DNA of 64,000 nucleotides from the NCBI RefSeq assembly GCF_030268965.1, contig NZ_BSSE01000007.1, positions 1-64,000 of the forward strand, written 5' to 3'. Origin of the DNA: Microtetraspora sp. NBRC 16547 (lineage in GTDB: Bacteria; Actinomycetota; Actinomycetes; Streptosporangiales; Streptosporangiaceae). Below, in pieces: positions 24,546-33,328 of the stretch. The notes beneath the pieces were generated by a model that saw nothing but the letters and a program-made list of their open reading frames with translations, was not told the DNA's origin and ran no database searches. A program made the translations under genes and the position numbers. Position 1 is the stretch's first letter. Every line of letters starts with the position of its first letter.

Positions 24546-25814
24546 ATGAGCAAGAGGATCGCCGGGGTGGTCACCCTCGGCGTGGCCGCCACGCTGGCCC
24601 TGTCCGCCTGCGGCGAGTCGGGCGGCGGCGACAGTGCCGGAGGCGACAAGGCCGCGGGCGGCTCGGTGACGCTGAAGCTCGTCGCCGCCGACTACGGCGA
24701 CGGCCCCACCGCGGACAACAGCGGCGACAAGTTCTGGAAGGGCGTCGTCGACGAGTTCCAGTCCGCCAACCCGTCCATCAAGGTCGACGTCCAGGTCATC
24801 AACTGGAACGACATCGACACCCAGGTCGCCACCATGGTGCAGAACGGGCAGATGCCCGACATCCTGCAGACGGGCGACTACTCGGGCTTCGTCAAGGACG
24901 GCCTGCTGTACAAGGTCGACGAGGTGCTCTCGCCGAACACCCAGTCCGACCTGCTGGAGAAGTTCGCCGAGTTCGGCAAGGTGGACGGCGCGGCGTACGG
25001 CATCCCGTTCGTCTCCTCCGCCCGCGCGCTGTTCTACAACAAGGACCTGTTCGCCAAGGCCGGCATCAGCGAGCCGCCCAAGACCTGGGACGAGCTGAAG
25101 GCCGACGCGGAGAAGCTGAAGAAGGCCGGAGTCTCCCAGCCGTTCGGCCTGCCGCTCGGACAGGAGGAGGCCCAGGGCGAGTCGTTCCTGTGGTTCATGG
25201 GCAACGGCGGCGGCTACAAGGACGCCTCGGGCACGTGGGCGATCGATTCCCCGCAGAACGTCGAGACCTTCACGTTCCTCAAGGAGCTGACCGCGGCCGG
25301 CCTCACCACGCCGAACCCCGGCACCAAGGACCGCAAGACGGTCTGGGAGGACTTCGCGGCCGGCAAGGTCGGCATGGCCAACGGCGGTCCCATGTCGATG
25401 CCGATCTTCGAGAAGGGCGGCCTGACCAACTACGGCGTCGCCCCGATCCCCGGCAAGAGCGGCCCGCTCGAGACCACCCTCGGCGTCGAGGACTGGATCA
25501 TGGCCTTCAACAAGAACGGCCACCAGGAGGAGATCAAGAAGTTCTTCGACTTCTTCTATGCCTCGTCCGCCGCGCAGAAGATCAGCGACACCTACAAGCT
25601 GCTCCCGGTGACGAAGTCGGGCATCGAGAAGCTGTCCAGCGACGAGAAGCTCAAGCCGTTCCTCGACGCCCTGCCGAACGCCACCTTCTACCCCTTCACC
25701 GACCCGAAGTGGTCGGAGGTGAACACGCAGATCAAGCAGACGATCGGCGGCGCCGTCACGGGTGACCCCGCGAAGGTCCTCGGCGCGATCCAGAAGGTCG
25801 CCACGGCCGGATGA
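24546..25814 (+). CDS. Sugar ABC transporter substrate-binding lipoprotein
   Basis: This 422-residue family 1 extracellular binding lipoprotein (CUT1 type) has a signal peptide (MSKRIAGVVTLGVAATLALS) with lipobox L-S-A-C, then a Gly/Ser/Lys linker and the mature domain. It carries the usual hinge and ligand-face segments (IPFVSSARALFYNKDLFAKA, PKTWDELKADAEKLKKAG, FAAGKVGMANGGPMS). The ATG at 24546 has AAGGTGG upstream; the longer frame lacks a signal-peptide start. Nearby aldolase, kinase and DeoR genes and dre-like boxes suggest an amino sugar or ketose-type ligand, but the ligand cannot be read from sequence. Confidence 0.92.
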   Translation: MSKRIAGVVTLGVAATLALSACGESGGGDSAGGDKAAGGSVTLKLVAADYGDGPTADNSGDKFWKGVVDEFQSANPSIKVDVQVINWNDIDTQVATMVQNGQMPDILQTGDYSGFVKDGLLYKVDEVLSPNTQSDLLEKFAEFGKVDGAAYGIPFVSSARALFYNKDLFAKAGISEPPKTWDELKADAEKLKKAGVSQPFGLPLGQEEAQGESFLWFMGNGGGYKDASGTWAIDSPQNVETFTFLKELTAAGLTTPNPGTKDRKTVWEDFAAGKVGMANGGPMSMPIFEKGGLTNYGVAPIPGKSGPLETTLGVEDWIMAFNKNGHQEEIKKFFDFFYASSAAQKISDTYKLLPVTKSGIEKLSSDEKLKPFLDALPNATFYPFTDPKWSEVNTQIKQTIGGAVTGDPAKVLGAIQKVATAG

Positions 25815-25820
25815 TCCGGT

Positions 25821-25855
25821 GGTACGGCCCGCGCCCCGGAGGCGCGGGCCGTACC
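25821..25855 (+). promoter_or_regulatory. Intra-operon hairpin after the binding-protein gene
   Basis: A perfect 15-bp stem (25821-25835 with 25841-25855, loop CCGGA) sits between the binding-protein and permease genes. Such hairpins cut down read-through or protect the upstream mRNA, giving more binding protein than permease. Confidence 0.7.
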
Positions 25856-25904
25856 GCTGCGGCCGTATGGCTTCGGCCGTACCTCTTCGCAGGAAGCAGG
25901 AGTA

Positions 25905-26810
25905 ATGCAGCAGACCTCCCCCCTGAAGCGGACGGCCCGCGCGCTGGCGCCGCTCCCATGGATCGGCCCAGCCATTGTGCTGATCGCCGTCGTGGTCGTG
26001 TGGCCCGTCGTCGCGATGATCCAGTCGTCGTTCCTGAAGATCAACCGGTCCGGCGTGGTCCAGGGCTCGAACGGCACGGCCAACTACACCAAGCTGTTCG
26101 AGGAGCCCGACTTCCCAGGGGTCATGGCGCGCAGCGTGATCTGGGTGGTGGCGGTCGTCGCCATCACGATCCTGCTCTCGCTCGCCCTCGCCCAGCTCTT
26201 CAACCAGCGCTTCCCGGGCCGCCGCCTCGCCCGCTGGGCGATGATCGCGCCGTGGGCGGCGTCGGTGCTGATGACCGGCATCATCTTCAGGTGGATGCTC
26301 GACCCCGAGGTCGGCCTCCTCAACATGGTGCGGCGCGACCTCGGCCTGATCGACGCCCTCGGCGGCGCCGACGCCGACCAGCTCGGCCAGGCGGCCACCG
26401 CCATGCCCTGGCTGATCGCCGTCGCCGTCTTCGTCTCCCTGCCGTTCACGACGTACGCGCTACTCGCGGGGCTGTCGACGATCCCGGCGGAGGTCTACGA
26501 GGCGGCCAAGACGGACGGCGCCTCCCGGCTGCGCACGTACTGGTCGATCACGCTGCCGCTGCTGCGGCCCGCGCTGACCGTGGCGACGCTCATCAACGTG
26601 ATGAACGTCTTCAACAACTTCCCGATCATCTGGGTGATGACGCACGGGCAGCCCGGCTACTCGACGGCCACGTCCACGATCTTCATGTTCATCCTCAAGC
26701 GCTCCGACATCGGCGAGTCCGCCGCGATGTCCGTCGTGAACTTCGGCATGGTGATCGTCCTGGTGGCGATCTTCCTCAAGGTCAGCAAGTGGAAGAACGA
26801 GGTGTCGTGA
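25905..26810 (+). CDS. Sugar ABC transporter permease (MalF type)
   Basis: This 301-residue inner-membrane permease has six predicted helices, starting LPWIGPAIVLIAVVVVWPVV. The cytoplasmic EAA loop is EVYEAAKTDGASRLRTYWSI, which contacts the ATPase. Its stop overlaps the next gene's start (TGATG). It pairs with the following permease to form the channel. No ATPase gene is in the operon, as is usual for actinobacterial CUT1 systems that share the MsiK ATPase. Confidence 0.92.
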   Translation: MQQTSPLKRTARALAPLPWIGPAIVLIAVVVVWPVVAMIQSSFLKINRSGVVQGSNGTANYTKLFEEPDFPGVMARSVIWVVAVVAITILLSLALAQLFNQRFPGRRLARWAMIAPWAASVLMTGIIFRWMLDPEVGLLNMVRRDLGLIDALGGADADQLGQAATAMPWLIAVAVFVSLPFTTYALLAGLSTIPAEVYEAAKTDGASRLRTYWSITLPLLRPALTVATLINVMNVFNNFPIIWVMTHGQPGYSTATSTIFMFILKRSDIGESAAMSVVNFGMVIVLVAIFLKVSKWKNEVS

Positions 26811-27691
26811 TGACCGCCACCGAGACCTCTCCGGTCGCCGCGCCGTCGCGCGCCGCGAGCGCCGGTCCCGCCCGGCGGCTGCCGCGGACCAGGACGGTGG
26901 TCGTCGCCGCCGCCGCGTACCTGATCGCGTTCCTCTTCCTGTTCCCATACCTGGTGATGATCCTGACCGCGCTGCGACCCCAGCGGGAGCTGCGCGAGCC
27001 GGCCTACCTGCCGACGGAGTTCGCCTGGGAGAACTTCGTCAACTTCTGGTCGGGCGGGTTGTCCGGGAACCTGCTGGTCACCCTGCAGGTCGCGGCCGGA
27101 TCGACGATCCTGGTGCTGCTGGTGGCCATGCCCGCCGCGTACTACACGGCCCGGCACCGCTTCCGCGGCCGCACGGCGTTCCTGGTCCTGGTGCTGGTCA
27201 CCCAGATGTTCCAGCCGACCGCGATGCTCGTTGGGATCCACCGCGAGTTCACCCAGCTCGGGCTGGCCGACACGATCTGGTCGCTGATCCTGGTCAACGG
27301 CGGGTTCAACCTGGCCTTCGCGGTGTGGATCCTCAACGCGTACTTCTCCTCGATCCCGCGCGAGCTGGAGGAGGCGGCGTTCATCGACGGGACGGGCCGG
27401 TTCGGGGCGCTGTTCCGGATCACGCTTCCGCTGGCCGCGCCGGGTGTGGTCACCGCGCTGATCTTCACGTTCATTGCCGCCTGGAACGAGTTCGTGGTCG
27501 CGCTCACCCTGACCACCTCGCCCGAGCGGCAGCCGCTGACCGTGCGGCTGAACTCCTTCATCGGGCAGTACCAGGTCGACTGGCAGAACCTGTTCGCGGG
27601 CTCGGTGATCGCCACCATCCCGGTCATCATCCTGTTCGCGCTGATCGAGCGGAAGGTCGTCTCCGGCCTCACCGCCGGATCCATCAAGTAG
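26810..27691 (+). CDS. Sugar ABC transporter permease (MalG type)
   Basis: This 293-residue inner-membrane permease has an Ala/Pro-rich cytoplasmic start and six helices (VVVAAAAYLIAFLFLFPYLV first). The EAA motif is ELEEAAFIDGTGRFGALFRI near residue 185. It begins at the ATG overlapping the stop of the first permease gene and is coupled to it. It completes the importer and is followed by a hairpin terminator at 27719. Confidence 0.92.
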   Translation: MTATETSPVAAPSRAASAGPARRLPRTRTVVVAAAAYLIAFLFLFPYLVMILTALRPQRELREPAYLPTEFAWENFVNFWSGGLSGNLLVTLQVAAGSTILVLLVAMPAAYYTARHRFRGRTAFLVLVLVTQMFQPTAMLVGIHREFTQLGLADTIWSLILVNGGFNLAFAVWILNAYFSSIPRELEEAAFIDGTGRFGALFRITLPLAAPGVVTALIFTFIAAWNEFVVALTLTTSPERQPLTVRLNSFIGQYQVDWQNLFAGSVIATIPVIILFALIERKVVSGLTAGSIK

Positions 27692-27718
27692 CCCGCGTAC
27701 GGCCCCGGCGCACGCCAC

Positions 27719-27748
27719 GGGGCCCGCTCCCGGCAGGGAACGGGCCCC
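27719..27748. terminator. Hairpin terminator between importer and M23 genes
   Basis: GGGGCCCG at 27719-27726 pairs with CGGGCCCC at 27741-27748; inside, TCCC/GGGA extends the stem after one mismatch. Located between convergent genes. Confidence 0.75.
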
Positions 27749-27787
27749 GCGGCACGCGTGCGGTTCGGCCTCGCGGGGGACCAGCGG

Positions 27788-28732
27788 CTATCCGCAGTGT
27801 TCGAAGGGGCTGTTGTAGCTGTTGCCGCCCGCGCTGCCGCCCCACTTGACGCAGGTGCCGGCGGCGGAGGCCCGTACGGGGCCGGCGTAGTAGCCGAAGT
27901 TGCCCGAGTCGGTGATGCGGCTCTTGCCCTGGACCTCGAGGTAGGCGCTGGTGGCGGTCGCGGTGCCCAGGGAGGTCTTCTTGAGAGTGGTGACGCAGTT
28001 GTAGCCGTTGGAGGTGTTGTAGAGGAGGTAGACGGTTCCGGCGGAGCCGAGGGCGGCGGAGTCGATCACGCTGTAGCCGCTGCCGCACACCTGCTCGGGC
28101 GTGTACGGGTTGGTGCTGCCGCCGCAGTTCTTGGACGTCACGGTCTGGACCGGGTAACCGAACGTGACCCCGTTGAACTTGGCCTTCTGGATGTTCGCCG
28201 GGTAGGTGGTGGCGTCGGTGCGCACCTCGTAGTGCAGGTGCGGTGAGATGTTGTTGCCCGGCTTGCTGGTGTTGCCGACCTCGCCGATCTTCTGGCCCTG
28301 GCTGACGGTGGCGCCCGCGCTCACCGAGCGGATGCGCAGGTGGGCGTAGTAGGTGTACCAGCCGCCGCCGTGGTCGATCTTGATCAGGTTGCCGAAGCCG
28401 TTCGCCGAGCCCTGGTGCGCGGAGATCACGACCGTGCCGGAGGCGGCGGCGACCACGGGGTCGCCCAGGTCGGCGTCGGGCGTGCTGCCCCGGTTGAAGT
28501 CGATCTCCCACGACTGGTGGGCGCTGCTCGCATTGGAGTCGCCGGTCCAGGTCTGGCCGCAGGGGAAGGGCAGCTGGAAGAAGGGCTCAGCCATGACCGC
28601 CGCGACGGAGGCGCCAGCGGTCGCGGAGGTGGCGGCTGAGGCTGCGGTGGCGGCGGCGAAGCCGGTCGAGGAGCCGGCGGTGATGCCGAGCAGCAGTGCC
28701 AGCCCCGCCTTGACGATGGATGTGAGTCTCAC
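27788..28732 (-). CDS. Secreted M23-family metalloendopeptidase
   Basis: This 314-residue exported protein has a signal peptide (VRLTSIVKAGLALLLGITAG, then Ala/Thr-rich to about residue 50). A LytM/M23 peptidase domain follows with zinc ligands in HQSWEIDFNRG (H-x-x-x-D) and the H-x-H of SPHLHYEVR, plus GGGWYTYYAHL. After it comes a region of about 110 residues with paired Cys and repeated Tyr/Asn-rich strands, probably a wall- or substrate-binding part. The GTG at 28732 has AGGATC eight bases upstream; the longer frame start lacks an SD. It cuts peptide cross-bridges in peptidoglycan or acts as a lysin-like enzyme. Divergent from the AfsR-type regulator gene. Confidence 0.88.
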   Translation of the reverse strand: MRLTSIVKAGLALLLGITAGSSTGFAAATAASAATSATAGASVAAVMAEPFFQLPFPCGQTWTGDSNASSAHQSWEIDFNRGSTPDADLGDPVVAAASGTVVISAHQGSANGFGNLIKIDHGGGWYTYYAHLRIRSVSAGATVSQGQKIGEVGNTSKPGNNISPHLHYEVRTDATTYPANIQKAKFNGVTFGYPVQTVTSKNCGGSTNPYTPEQVCGSGYSVIDSAALGSAGTVYLLYNTSNGYNCVTTLKKTSLGTATATSAYLEVQGKSRITDSGNFGYYAGPVRASAAGTCVKWGGSAGGNSYNSPFEHCG

Positions 28733-28936
28733 GCGGATCCTTCCTCGCGGACGACCGCCGGATTCTCCTGACGGAGGCCGCGAACTGACTGTGGAGCCCA
28801 CCTGAAAGGTGCTGATGGGAATCAAGGGTCAGGATTGGCCGCACATGGAACGTCCAAAATCCATACAAGGGGCTAGCGAAGATCTGACATAAGGCGATAA
28901 ATGGTGGCAGTGCCTCTGTCAGAGGAGCAGGCGATC

Positions 28937-31834
28937 ATGACGCTTGATCAGCCAACGCACAGAGTCCTCGGCTCACTGGACGTCCGACCGGCGGGGCGGC
29001 CCCTCCGGATCGGTGGCCCGAAACCGCGGACGCTGCTCGCCACATTGCTGCTCGACGCCAACCGGACGGTCGGCACGGAGCTGCTCGTCGACGTTCTGTG
29101 GCCCAGGTCCCGCCCGCGTTCGGCCGTCGCGAACCTGCGCACCTACGCGAGCGCGCTCCGCGCCGCTCTCGGCCCGACCGGCGCCGTCGTCCAGGCCCGG
29201 CCCGGGGGCTACGCCATCGAGGTGCCTCCCGGGGACCTCGACCTCCTGATCTTCGAAGAGCTGGTCGCGCGGGCCGGGCGGGACCCGGCGGACGCACCGG
29301 CCCACCTGCGCCGCGCGCTCGCGCTGTGGCGCGGCCCCGTCCTCTCCGACCTGCCGGGCAGCCCCCTGTGGGACCGCCGCATCCAGGAGATCTCCGAGAC
29401 GCGGCTCCGCGCCTCCGAGGATTCGGTCGCGTGGCGGCTGGCGGCACGGGAGTACCCGGCGGCGATCGCCGAGCTACGCGGCCTGCTCGCCGAGCATCCG
29501 TTCCGGGAGGACCTCTGGCAGCGGCTCATGCTCGCGCTGCACTGGAGCGGCCGGCAGGCCGAAGCGCTGCGCTGCTACGGCGAGATCCGGCGGCAGCTGG
29601 TCGCCGAGCTCGGCGTCGAACCGGGCCCTGAGCTGCGGCGGGTCCACCTGGCGATCCTGTCCGGAAACACGACCGCCCTCCCGGAACCCGCCTCCGCCTC
29701 ATCAGACGCCTCATCAAACAATGCGGTCGCCGTACTCGCTCCGCGCCAGCTTCCTCCGGACGTGCCGGACTTCACCGGCCGCGCGGAGGCCGTCGCCGCC
29801 CTCCTGGACGCGCTCACTCTCGCGCCCCCGCCGCAGTCCCCGGACGGGCCTCCGGCGATCGCCGTGATCGTCGGACCGCCCGGCGTGGGCAAGTCGGCGC
29901 TCGCCGTCCACTGCGCGCAGGCTGTACGCGACCGGTTCCCCCACGGGCAGCTCTACCTGTGCCTCGGCGGCGTGTCCGGCGCGCCCGCGGAGCCCGCCGA
30001 CCTGCTCGCCGAGGCGTTGCGGGCGCTCGGGGCCGCCGGGGCGGCCCTGCCGTACGGACTGCACGAGCGGGCGGCGCTCTACCGGTCGCTGCTGGCCGAG
30101 CGTCCCATGCTCGTGCTGCTCGACGACGCCGCCGGAGGCGCCCAGGTCCGGCACCTGCTGCCCGGCACCGGCTCGGCCGTACTCGTGACGAGCAGGCGGC
30201 GGATCACCGAGATCCCCGGTGCGGTGCTGGTGGAGCTGGACGCGCTGCCCCGCTCCGAAGCCGTGGAACTGCTCGGCAGGATCGCCGGCGCCGACCGGGT
30301 CGGCGCCGAGCCGGAGTCGGCCACGGCCATCGTGCAGGCCTGCGGGTGCCTTCCCCTCGCCGTCAGGATCGCCGGGGCACGGCTGGCCGGACGACCCGGC
30401 CGGCCGCTGCGCGTGCTCGAACAGCGCCTGGCGGACGAGTCCACCCGGCTGGGCGAGCTGTGCGTGGGGGATCTTGAGGTACGGGAGAGCCTCGACCGGA
30501 GCTACCGCCTGTTGCCCGCCGACGCCGCGCGGGCCCTGCGGGCGCTCGGGACGCTCGGCTCGCACCCCCTCCCCGCCTGGGTGGTGGACGCGATTCTCGA
30601 CCGGCATCACGCGGACGACGTGACGGACGTCCTCGTCGACGAGAGCCTGCTGCGGCCGGTCGGCGTCGACACGCTCGGCCGGCCGCGGTACCGGCTGCAC
30701 GACCTGGTCCGCTGCGACGCCAGGGAACGGGCGGAACGCGATCCGGAGCCGCACGCCCTGGCCCGTGTCGTCGGCGCCTGGCTGGTGGCGGCGGAGCAGG
30801 CCGCGGCGGGACTGCCCACCACCCTGTTCAGTGTCACGCCCACCGCGGCGGCGCGCTGGACCCCGGCCGATGACGCGCTCGGGCGGCTCGCGGAGGACCC
30901 GCTCTCCTGGTTCGACCAGGAACAGGACGCCCTGTTGCGGGCGGTCGAGCTGGCCGCCGAGGCCGGGCTGGCCGGGTCAGCCTGGGGACTCGCCGCGGTC
31001 CTCGTGCCGTTCTTCGACCTGCGTTGCCACCTCGACGCGTGGCAGCGCACGCACCAGGCGGCCCTCGACGCCGCCCGCGCCGCCGGGGATCGGCACGGTG
31101 AGGCGGCAATGCTCCGCGGGCTCGCGCAGGTGTGCCTCTACCAGGACCGCTACCGTGAGTCGGCCGAGATGTTCCGGCGCTCCCGCGCAATGTTCCGGCA
31201 GGTGGGAGACACCCGAGGCGAGGCGATCTCCATCTGCGGGCTGGGCGCGGTCACCCAGTTCCGCAACGACCACGCCACCGCGTTCCGCTACTTCCAGCAG
31301 GCCCTCGCGATGTTCCTCCGTCTGGACGACCGGCAGGGCGAGGCGTACGCCCGCCAGGCCGTCGGCCGTGTCCTGCTGAGGTCCGGCGATCTCGCGCAGG
31401 CGGCGGAATGGCTGGACGGCGCGATGCGGCTGGCCAGGGACATGGGTGACGCCCACCGCGAGGGGTGCGTCTCCATGCAGGTCGGACGGCTGCACGATCT
31501 CTCCGCAGACGCGGACGCGGCGATGCGCTTCCACGGGCGGGCGCTGGACATCTTCGAGCGTCTCGGCGACCGGCACTGCGGGGCCTACGCGATGCAGGGA
31601 GTCGGCGGCATCCAGGCGGCACGGGGCGACTTCCGGCACGCCTCCATCCAGCTCGAACGCTCGTTGACGATCTTCCAGCAGCTCGGCGATCTGAGCGGCG
31701 CCGCCGCGAGCAGCCAGATGCTCGGCGAGCTGCACCGCTCGGCGGGCCGTACCGGCCTGGCCAGGGACTACCTCGACCGGGCCGTCTGCCTACGCCGCGG
31801 CCTCCGCGCCGGAGCGGGAACGGCATCTGGCTGA
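28937..31834 (+). CDS. AfsR/SARP-family transcriptional regulator
   Basis: This 965-residue three-part regulator has a winged-helix OmpR-like DNA-binding domain plus bacterial transcriptional activation domain at about residues 8-245 (LLVDVLWPRSRPRSAVANLR; ending GEIRRQLVAELGVEPGPELR). An NB-ARC ATPase follows with Walker A GPPGVGKSA and sensor LLDDAAGG. A C-terminal array of about seven TPRs carries the repeated pattern A-x-x-x-x-G-D-x-x-G-E-A. The ATG at 28937 is preferred (GAGGAG upstream), but ATG 28901 (AAGG upstream) is possible. SARP/AfsR proteins switch on secondary metabolism or development. Its targets are unknown; it is divergent from M23 and convergent with btrH. Confidence 0.9.
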   Translation: MTLDQPTHRVLGSLDVRPAGRPLRIGGPKPRTLLATLLLDANRTVGTELLVDVLWPRSRPRSAVANLRTYASALRAALGPTGAVVQARPGGYAIEVPPGDLDLLIFEELVARAGRDPADAPAHLRRALALWRGPVLSDLPGSPLWDRRIQEISETRLRASEDSVAWRLAAREYPAAIAELRGLLAEHPFREDLWQRLMLALHWSGRQAEALRCYGEIRRQLVAELGVEPGPELRRVHLAILSGNTTALPEPASASSDASSNNAVAVLAPRQLPPDVPDFTGRAEAVAALLDALTLAPPPQSPDGPPAIAVIVGPPGVGKSALAVHCAQAVRDRFPHGQLYLCLGGVSGAPAEPADLLAEALRALGAAGAALPYGLHERAALYRSLLAERPMLVLLDDAAGGAQVRHLLPGTGSAVLVTSRRRITEIPGAVLVELDALPRSEAVELLGRIAGADRVGAEPESATAIVQACGCLPLAVRIAGARLAGRPGRPLRVLEQRLADESTRLGELCVGDLEVRESLDRSYRLLPADAARALRALGTLGSHPLPAWVVDAILDRHHADDVTDVLVDESLLRPVGVDTLGRPRYRLHDLVRCDARERAERDPEPHALARVVGAWLVAAEQAAAGLPTTLFSVTPTAAARWTPADDALGRLAEDPLSWFDQEQDALLRAVELAAEAGLAGSAWGLAAVLVPFFDLRCHLDAWQRTHQAALDAARAAGDRHGEAAMLRGLAQVCLYQDRYRESAEMFRRSRAMFRQVGDTRGEAISICGLGAVTQFRNDHATAFRYFQQALAMFLRLDDRQGEAYARQAVGRVLLRSGDLAQAAEWLDGAMRLARDMGDAHREGCVSMQVGRLHDLSADADAAMRFHGRALDIFERLGDRHCGAYAMQGVGGIQAARGDFRHASIQLERSLTIFQQLGDLSGAAASSQMLGELHRSAGRTGLARDYLDRAVCLRRGLRAGAGTASG

Positions 31835-31844
31835 TCGTGGCCGC

Positions 31845-31961
31845 GCGTTCCTATGCCCGCCGTACCCGGCCGAGCTGTGCCTCGCCCTCGTAACGGCGGC
31901 GTACCCCGGCGAAATCGACATGCGGGACGACCTGCGGCAGCAGAACGGCTTCTACAACTGA
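31845..31961 (+). pseudogene. Possible 3' gene remnant, unidentified
   Basis: Directly after the AfsR-type gene, 38 sense codons run to TGA 31959-31961, encoding AFLCPPYPAELCLALVTAAY and then PGEIDMRDDLRQQNGFYN. Codon choice is G/C-ending and the peptide looks like a natural C-terminus, yet no start or upstream coding exists, and it overlaps the end of the convergent btrH-like gene by ten bases. I cannot name the family. Confidence 0.3.
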
Positions 31962-32935
31962 CGCAGCGCCTGCATGGCGTCCTTCTCGAGGCGCGAAAGA
32001 TCGTGGAGGATGACGCCGGCCTGCTCCAGGTACCCCGCGTCGCCGCTCTCTCCAGCCTTCGTGATCAAGGTGGACACGTCCGTCCACAGGACGGCGGCCT
32101 CGGCGTACAGCCTGTGACCGGCGCGGAGGTTGCCGTCGTCGATCAGCCGGGTGCACTCGTCGAGGAAGTCGCGATAGAGGGAGCGAAACAGGGCACCGCC
32201 GGTGCCGCCCTTCTCCATGAGGAGGGCGGCCTGCGGCAGGTCCTGCTGCGGCTCGCCGGCGCGTAGCAGCCATCTGGGCACCTGCTTGCCGGCTTTCTCG
32301 ATGCCGCGGTGGCCCAGGTTCGCGATGGGAGCGGCGAGGAAGGCGTCGGCGCAGTCTTTGATGGCGGGGATGATCTGGTCCTGCCAGGAAAGCGGGTGAG
32401 CTGGCAGGGTGATGGTGAAGGATCGGTTCCTGGCGGTCATCGGGCCGCGTTCGGCCCGTGCCATGGCGAGGCCGGCCCGGCTGGTGCGCACCGCTCCTCC
32501 CTGCTGGTCGGTGTCCACGAGGTAGACGTCGTGCTCGTCGTAGCCGTACATGGCGACGACATGGCCGCCGAAGTGCACCTTGGACCGGAAATAGTCCAGG
32601 TGATAGCAGTCGAGCTGGAGGCCGACCGGCCGACCGGCATCGATGGGGGCGGCCACGTTCTCCCACGCCTTGCGCGGCGAGGTGGTCTCCTCGACCATTA
32701 ACGTCAGCCCCAGCCTGGCGGCCAGGTTCCTGGTGAGGTCGAAAGGCTTGACGCGGCCTCCGAGAAAGGGGAACGCCATGCTCTTGCTGTCCCAATAGAT
32801 GAAGGACAGGCCCGAGCCCAGCCCGAACAGCATGGGCTCGGACAGATCAAGTCCCTCATGCCGTAACAGCACCCCCAGCGCCGTCGTCTCGCAGTGGTGC
32901 ATACCGCGAGCCTCGATGTCCTTCACGATGGTCAT
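31952..32935 (-). CDS. BtrH-like peptidase/acyltransferase-fold protein
   Basis: This 327-residue protein resembles the BtrH N-terminal domain plus DUF4872 architecture. BtrH transfers an acyl chain from a carrier protein to an aminoglycoside in butirosin synthesis; the family has a papain/C39-like fold. Candidate catalytic residues are Cys in GMHHCETTALGVLL (near residue 15), His in VHFGGHVVAMYGYDEHDVYL and Asp in VDTD. No acyl-carrier protein, BtrI/J-type ligase or aminoglycoside genes are close, so this is an orphan. The ATG at 32935 has GAGGAG upstream. The promoter is of MerR type (33026-33056), suggesting induction by a drug or other ligand. Confidence 0.75.
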   Translation of the reverse strand: MTIVKDIEARGMHHCETTALGVLLRHEGLDLSEPMLFGLGSGLSFIYWDSKSMAFPFLGGRVKPFDLTRNLAARLGLTLMVEETTSPRKAWENVAAPIDAGRPVGLQLDCYHLDYFRSKVHFGGHVVAMYGYDEHDVYLVDTDQQGGAVRTSRAGLAMARAERGPMTARNRSFTITLPAHPLSWQDQIIPAIKDCADAFLAAPIANLGHRGIEKAGKQVPRWLLRAGEPQQDLPQAALLMEKGGTGGALFRSLYRDFLDECTRLIDDGNLRAGHRLYAEAAVLWTDVSTLITKAGESGDAGYLEQAGVILHDLSRLEKDAMQALRQL

Positions 32936-33025
32936 GCGTCGCTCTCCTCATGCTGACGTGGCAAACGGTCACGCCGTCCCCGTCCCAGATACCTTCATGA
33001 TCAACCATTGGGGACCGCTGGGAGT

Positions 33026-33056
33026 AGCATGAGGCCTCCCACAGTGGGAGAGTCCA
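33026..33056 (-). promoter_or_regulatory. MerR-type promoter of the btrH-like gene
   Basis: On the minus strand, -35 TGGACT (33056-33051) and -10 CATGCT (33031-33026) are separated by 19 bp rather than 17. The spacer contains the inverted repeat CTCCCAC-T-GTGGGAG (33036-33050 on the plus strand as CTCCCAC-A-GTGGGAG). A long spacer with an internal palindrome is the signature of MerR-activated promoters. No merR gene is in the window. Confidence 0.65.
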
Positions 33057-33097
33057 GCCGCACGACAGGGCAGCGGCGGCTTCGGGAGCTGGTTTGA

Positions 33098-33244
33098 ACG
33101 GGGATCGCCACCTACCTCGACGGCATGGACCTGCTCGAACCCGGCCTCGTGCCGGTGGGCGCCTGGCGGCCGGGCCGGGGCAGGGACGCCGAGGTCGATC
33201 TGAGCAGGCCCACTGTACTCGGAGGCGTCGCCCGCCTCCTGTGA
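33098..33244 (+). pseudogene. 3' remnant of a SAM-dependent methyltransferase (DUF574) gene
   Basis: After TGA 33095-33097, 48 sense codons run to TGA 33242-33244. They encode IATYLDGMDLLEPGLVPVGA, WRPGRGRD and a final TVLGGVARLL. This is the typical C-terminus of the actinobacterial S-adenosyl methyltransferase family (F-x-G-L-x-L-x-E-P-G-x-V, W-R-P, Y/L-G-G-V-A-R). The SAM-binding part is absent. Confidence 0.65.
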
Positions 33245-33253
33245 TCGCGTACA

Positions 33254-33301
33254 AAAGGCGTCGCCGGGGCAGCCCCGTAACGGGGCCCCGACGACGCCTT
33301 T
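33254..33301. terminator. Terminator hairpin downstream of the carboxypeptidase gene
   Basis: AAAGGCGTCG (33254-33263) pairs with 33292-33301, and CGGGGC (33265-33270) pairs with 33285-33290, with one mismatch between. On the minus strand the stem ends in AAAGG/CCTTT. It terminates the dac gene. Confidence 0.8.
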
Positions 33302-33328
33302 CGTCGACCGTGGTGCTGGAACTCCCGG

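Noticed and set aside
33029-33097. 22-codon ORF starting MRPPTVGESS on the plus strand
   Set aside because: It begins inside the MerR-type -10 box, lacks an SD and ends at once; the DNA is better explained as a promoter.
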